Positions 6,381 to 9,365 of a stretch of DNA of 9,365 nt are shown piece by piece; the stretch's first letter is position 1; the number at the start of each line of letters is the position of its first letter. Under the pieces are notes generated by a model, which saw nothing but the letters and a program-made list of their open reading frames with translations, was not told the DNA's origin and ran no database searches. The translations under genes and the position numbers were made by a program. Location of the stretch: positions 1-9,365 of the forward strand of contig DBWG01000037.1 of NCBI GenBank assembly GCA_002308635.1. The letters run 5' to 3'. Source of the DNA: Ruminococcaceae bacterium UBA1244 (GTDB lineage: Bacteria > Bacillota > Clostridia > Oscillospirales > Acutalibacteraceae).

Positions 6381-6409
6381 TTTACACAAAAAAATTGCTG
6401 TGGTATAAT
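6381..6409 (+). promoter_or_regulatory. Strong SigA-type promoter for the VWA gene
   Basis: TTTACA (6381-6386), a 17-base spacer and TATAAT (6404-6409) with TGG before the -10 form a near-consensus extended promoter. The transcript would start near 6416, giving a short leader of about 23 bases that holds the GGAGG site. It makes the VWA gene independent of the upstream operon. Confidence 0.8.
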
Positions 6410-6438
6410 TATAAAAAATTATTTTCTGGAGGTGCAGT

Positions 6439-8232
6439 ATGAACTATACCGAATATTACGAAATGTCTGAGGAACAGTTTGAAGAAATGGAAAGCTTTTA
6501 TCAGAAGCTTGGCTATGATAAAAAGCAGACAAAAAAGCTCTGCAAAAAATGCTTCGGCGCAGAGATCAGAGTCAGCAAATATGCAAAATATGAACCGGAT
6601 TGGGTATTCTACCGCAAGAGAGAATACAAACGGAGAGAAAAGTCACTGTCAGCGGGCGGTGCGTGTGAGGTCGAAGACGGACTTTGTGAAGAAGCTCCGA
6701 TGATGAAAGCGTCCATGTCAGGAGCCCCGATGATGTGCATGAGTATGATGGGCGGAGCAATGCCGGGAGCTGCCATGTGCGGCATGATGAATATGGCTGC
6801 CGCTATGCCTGCACCGATGCCGATGACAGAACCCCCGGAATTCAATACCGCCGAAACAAACAACGCTCCCGAAAATGAAAAACACAGTCCGCTTGACGAA
6901 TCTCAGGTGATCTTTTCGGCAAATGTGAATACGGCATCATGGTCATATCTCCGCAATAAGATAAAAAGAAAAAAGAAAATAGATCCCAGCTTTGTAAGGA
7001 TCGAGGAAATACTCAATTCGTATCAGTATAAGCTCGACGCTCCCAAAAACGGCGATCTCTTCTCAGTCAGCACCGAGATCGGCAAATGTCCGTGGGACAA
7101 TGAAAAGGAACTGATGTTCCTTGGATTCAAGGGCAGAAAGGCAGAAAAGGAATGCCGGCAGAACCTCGCTCTGCTCGTAGACGTTTCGGGAAGTATGGAT
7201 GACGAATGGATACTCACACAGATGTCCGTTATGGCGATACTCAGCAAGCTCAACAAGGGCGATAAGGTCTCCATAATAACCTACAGCGATGAGACCGATA
7301 CCATTGCAAAAGACCTTGACGGCGGCGACCGTTCAAAATGTCTTGAAGCCGTGCTTGACATCAAGGGTATCGGCGGCTGTACCAACGGAAGCGACGGACT
7401 TGAAAAGGCATACAAATACATCGGCAAGCATTATGACAAGGATGCAAACAACAGGGTGTTTATCTTTACGGACGGAGATTTCAATTTCGGTATCACCGGT
7501 GTAGGCGCTCTTGAAAAGTTCATAAAGGAAAAGCGTGAAACAGGAATATACCTTTCTATTGTCGGATACGGCGAAAGAAACTTCAAGGACAACAAGATGG
7601 AAGGCCTTGCACGGAACGGAAACGGTAACTATACCTTTATCGGAAACCCATACGATATCCTTGACTATCTCTGGGAAAAGCTTGTGTCGAGTCTTGTAAC
7701 CGTTGCAAAAAACGTAAAGATATCGGTGGAATTCAATCCGGTATTTGTGAGCGAATACCGGCTTATCGGCTATGACGCAAGGATGCTGACACAGCAGGAG
7801 TTCCACGATACGGAAAAAGCTGTTGACGGTATAGGCTCAGAACATAATGTGGCTGCACTAATCGAGCTGAAGCGCGGAAAAGCTGAACAGAAATACAAGA
7901 GCCGCTATGTCAATGTTGACGCTGCCGGAAACGAAAGCGAATTCGCCTTTGTCGAGGTACACTATCAGTCACCTGACGGTGAGAACCTTGTCCTCACGAA
8001 ATCAATATTGCTGAAAGACATTGAACAGGCACAAAAAGACAATGTTGATACTGCCGCTGTGCTTGCATCCTTCGGTCTCCTTGTAAAGGATTCCCAATAT
8101 AAAGGCGATATGACGAGCCGCAAACTCTATGAACTGATGAAGGAAACAGGACTCAGACCCGAAGGCAGAAACAGGGAAAATGATTATTCTCACTTCGGCA
8201 TTATTGAAAGCTATCTTGAAGACAAACTTTAA
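6439..8232 (+). CDS. YfbK-like von Willebrand factor A domain protein, without an export signal
   Basis: A 597-residue protein with the three-part layout of the YfbK family. An N-terminal vWF-associated region (about 155-235) contains VIFSANVNTASWSYLRNKI and VRIEEILNSY. The VWA domain (about 240-420) has a complete MIDAS metal site: DVSGS (Asp248, Ser250, Ser252), Thr315 in GCTNGSDG and Asp345 in FTDGD. A C-terminal DUF3520-like region contains VKISVEFNPVFVSEYRLIGY and IGSEHNVAALIEL. GGAGG (6428-6432) is 6 bases before the ATG. Many YfbK relatives are secreted or lipoproteins, but this N-terminus is charged and helical (MNYTEYYEMSEEQFEEMESF) with no hydrophobic segment, so it should be cytoplasmic. 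Residues 33-40 (KLCKKCFG) hold a CxxC. Residues 86-129 form a Met-rich repeat. VWA domains mediate metal-dependent protein binding; the partner and role are unknown. It has its own promoter and terminator. Confidence 0.92.
   Translation: MNYTEYYEMSEEQFEEMESFYQKLGYDKKQTKKLCKKCFGAEIRVSKYAKYEPDWVFYRKREYKRREKSLSAGGACEVEDGLCEEAPMMKASMSGAPMMCMSMMGGAMPGAAMCGMMNMAAAMPAPMPMTEPPEFNTAETNNAPENEKHSPLDESQVIFSANVNTASWSYLRNKIKRKKKIDPSFVRIEEILNSYQYKLDAPKNGDLFSVSTEIGKCPWDNEKELMFLGFKGRKAEKECRQNLALLVDVSGSMDDEWILTQMSVMAILSKLNKGDKVSIITYSDETDTIAKDLDGGDRSKCLEAVLDIKGIGGCTNGSDGLEKAYKYIGKHYDKDANNRVFIFTDGDFNFGITGVGALEKFIKEKRETGIYLSIVGYGERNFKDNKMEGLARNGNGNYTFIGNPYDILDYLWEKLVSSLVTVAKNVKISVEFNPVFVSEYRLIGYDARMLTQQEFHDTEKAVDGIGSEHNVAALIELKRGKAEQKYKSRYVNVDAAGNESEFAFVEVHYQSPDGENLVLTKSILLKDIEQAQKDNVDTAAVLASFGLLVKDSQYKGDMTSRKLYELMKETGLRPEGRNRENDYSHFGIIESYLEDKL
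6694..6783 (+). repeat. Met-rich 10-residue tandem repeat inside the VWA gene
   Basis: Three successive 30-base units encode APMMKASMSG, APMMCMSMMG and GAMPGAAMCG. The first two share CCGATGATG exactly 30 bases apart. A looser Met/Ala/Pro stretch continues to residue 129. In all, 16 Met and 2 Cys fall within residues 88-129. It lies between the charged N-terminus and the vWF-associated region, and is probably a flexible linker or a soft-metal or hydrophobic contact segment. Confidence 0.75.
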
Positions 8233-8278
8233 GAGTTTTATGCTCCTGCATCAAACCCAATAAATGATATCCTTTCAT

Positions 8279-8314
8279 AAGCACCTGCCTTATTTTGCAG
8301 GTGCTTTTTTATTT
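8279..8314 (+). terminator. Rho-independent terminator after the VWA gene
   Basis: AAGCACCTGC (8279-8288) and GCAGGTGCTT (8297-8306) form a perfect 10-base-pair stem with an 8-base loop. The 3' arm runs into six T residues and then ATTT. Confidence 0.92.
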
Positions 8315-8390
8315 CATGCAGAGACAAAAAACGGTCTGAAACGTTCACGTCCGGAACATTTATTTATAAATAATTCCTTAAATATTATTC

Positions 8391-8419
8391 TTGTATTTTC
8401 CGGTCAATTAAAGTATAAT
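8391..8419 (+). promoter_or_regulatory. Promoter for the secreted repeat protein
   Basis: TTGTAT (8391-8396) and TATAAT (8414-8419) are spaced by 17 bases. The AT-rich DNA before it includes a perfect 14-base palindrome TTATTTATAAATAA (8360-8373), a possible UP element or operator. The leader of about 70 bases holds another perfect palindrome CTTTTGCAAAAG (8455-8466). Confidence 0.7.
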
Positions 8420-8494
8420 GTACTATGTATAAGTTTACTGTGAGATACTATGCACTTTTGCAAAAGAACTGCTGATATATGGGGAGGAACCTTA

Positions 8495-9365
8495 ATGAAA
8501 AGATTGACCGCTATTTTAACGGCGGCACTGCTTACGCTGACGATATCATTGCCGGTTCTTGCTGAACCGGATATATCGGAAACTGACGAACCGAACCGGA
8601 CGGAATCAGACACTGCAGTATCGACCGATACCGGGCCGGACAGTACGGTATCAGACAATGAAGGATCTGGCGATACGAAACCGGATGATGCAGTGTCTGA
8701 TGATGAAGGGTCTGGCGATGAGCAGTCGGGCGAAGCTGCCGGAGAAAATGATCTCGTATCCTATCGGATAAAAGAAGCCGATATGGATATATCCGTACCG
8801 CCGGATCTGATAGTCATTACCCGTGATACAAAAGAGGACGATCCCGTCTTTGATGAGATCAGCACGACAAAAACGGAATCCGACAAGCTGCTTGTAGAAA
8901 ACGATATGTATTTTCGGGCAAATACAAAGGATATGTCCTGTTCGATATCAGTAGTTGTTACCGAAACGAAGGATACAAAAAAAGTCGGAGATCTGTCGTC
9001 GCTCACCGAAGAAAGCCTCCACGCACTGACGGATCAGATACTTGAAAACAAAAGCTATTCCGGAGGCACACTGACAGAACACAATAATATACCGTTCCTG
9101 AGGTTTGCTCTTGCTGTCGAAAGCGAAGACATGAACGTATACGGCTTTCAGGAATACACTATAGTAAACGGGAAATGCGTCAGGGTCACATATCAGACTA
9201 CGGCAGAACCGGAAAACGATCCGAATACCGGCCTTTTAGATACTGTAATGGAAACGGTACGCTTCGATAATGCCGTTATCGAAAAAGAGCCTGAAAAAAA
9301 AGAGCCCGTTACATACAGGATAGAAGAAGCCGGAATGGATATCACCATTCCTTCCGATATGGCGG
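8495..9365 (+). CDS. Secreted protein with acidic linker and repeated ~184-residue module (3' end missing)
   Basis: The frame is open for 290 codons to the window end. GGGGAGGA (8481-8488) precedes ATG 8495. A Sec signal peptide with Lys2-Arg3, a hydrophobic core (LTAILTAALLTLTISLP) and the cleavage site VLA|E after residue 23 predicts export. There is no lipobox Cys. Residues 24-86 form a Ser/Thr/Asp/Glu/Gly-rich linker with an internal repeat. The first module begins at SYRIKEADMDISVP (89-102) and includes YGFQEYTIVNGKCVRVTY (216-233) and TVMETVRFDN (250-259). A second copy starts at TYRIEEAGMDITIP (273-286) after a KEPEKKEP spacer. The pattern (a short opening strand with 'DI.IP.D', then 'YTIVNGK..R.TY' and a closing 'E.VRF') recalls the PsbP/DcrB-like fold, but this is a weak inference. 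The function is unknown. Spaced modules behind a flexible stalk suggest a surface or extracellular binding protein. Confidence 0.88.
   Translation, partial: MKRLTAILTAALLTLTISLPVLAEPDISETDEPNRTESDTAVSTDTGPDSTVSDNEGSGDTKPDDAVSDDEGSGDEQSGEAAGENDLVSYRIKEADMDISVPPDLIVITRDTKEDDPVFDEISTTKTESDKLLVENDMYFRANTKDMSCSISVVVTETKDTKKVGDLSSLTEESLHALTDQILENKSYSGGTLTEHNNIPFLRFALAVESEDMNVYGFQEYTIVNGKCVRVTYQTTAEPENDPNTGLLDTVMETVRFDNAVIEKEPEKKEPVTYRIEEAGMDITIPSDMA
8648..8719 (+). repeat. Linker repeat VSD(N/D)EGSGD in the secreted protein
   Basis: VSDNEGSGD (residues 52-60) and VSDDEGSGD (67-75) repeat with a 45-base period. The DNA is also similar (GAAGGATCTGGCGAT against GAAGGGTCTGGCGAT), suggesting recent duplication in a flexible acidic stalk. 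Confidence 0.75.

Noticed and set aside
8404..8658. Minus-strand frame rich in Ser/Val opposite the secreted protein start
   Set aside because: Its low-complexity composition is the mirror of the acidic linker, and the plus strand has a promoter, ribosome binding site and signal peptide.

Overview
The window looks like a chromosomal segment from a Gram-positive member of the Clostridia, most like Ruminococcus or another Oscillospiraceae genus. The signs are strong AGGAGG-type ribosome binding sites, SigA-like promoters (two with an extended TGn -10), compact hairpin-plus-T terminators, AT-rich intergenic DNA and the gene families present. The genus is an inference from style, not from a marker gene.

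Left edge (1-718). A minus-strand lipoprotein gene runs off the left end. It has its own promoter, and upstream lies a strong minus-strand terminator. The rest is mostly a decayed minus-strand fragment of an IS5-family transposase, with two reading-frame breaks. The promoter for the main operon sits at the edge of this relic and overlaps a small palindrome.

Centre (719-6279). Five tightly packed plus-strand genes form one operon: a stand-alone amino-acid adenylating enzyme (DltA-like), a PLP-dependent fold-III decarboxylase (LysA/BtrK-like), an acyl carrier protein (DltC-like), an MBOAT membrane acyltransferase (DltB/AlgI-like) and a membrane-anchored SGNH hydrolase (DltD-like). The layout is A-decarboxylase-C-B-D, that is, a dlt-type surface-aminoacylation pathway with a decarboxylase inserted. 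My reading is that an amino acid is activated, loaded on the carrier, decarboxylated on the carrier or beforehand, then passed through the membrane by the MBOAT and placed on a cell-surface polymer by the SGNH enzyme. The adenylation pocket has a Lys where DltA normally has Met, which suggests an acidic substrate such as Glu, Asp or diaminopimelate. This is the most interesting system in the window. A bidirectional terminator closes it.

Right part (6302-9365). A single gene with a near-consensus promoter encodes a YfbK-like von Willebrand A protein. It lacks an export signal and carries a Met-rich repeat. It ends at a perfect-stem terminator. A further promoter then drives a secreted protein with an acidic linker and at least two copies of a roughly 184-residue module; this gene runs off the right end.
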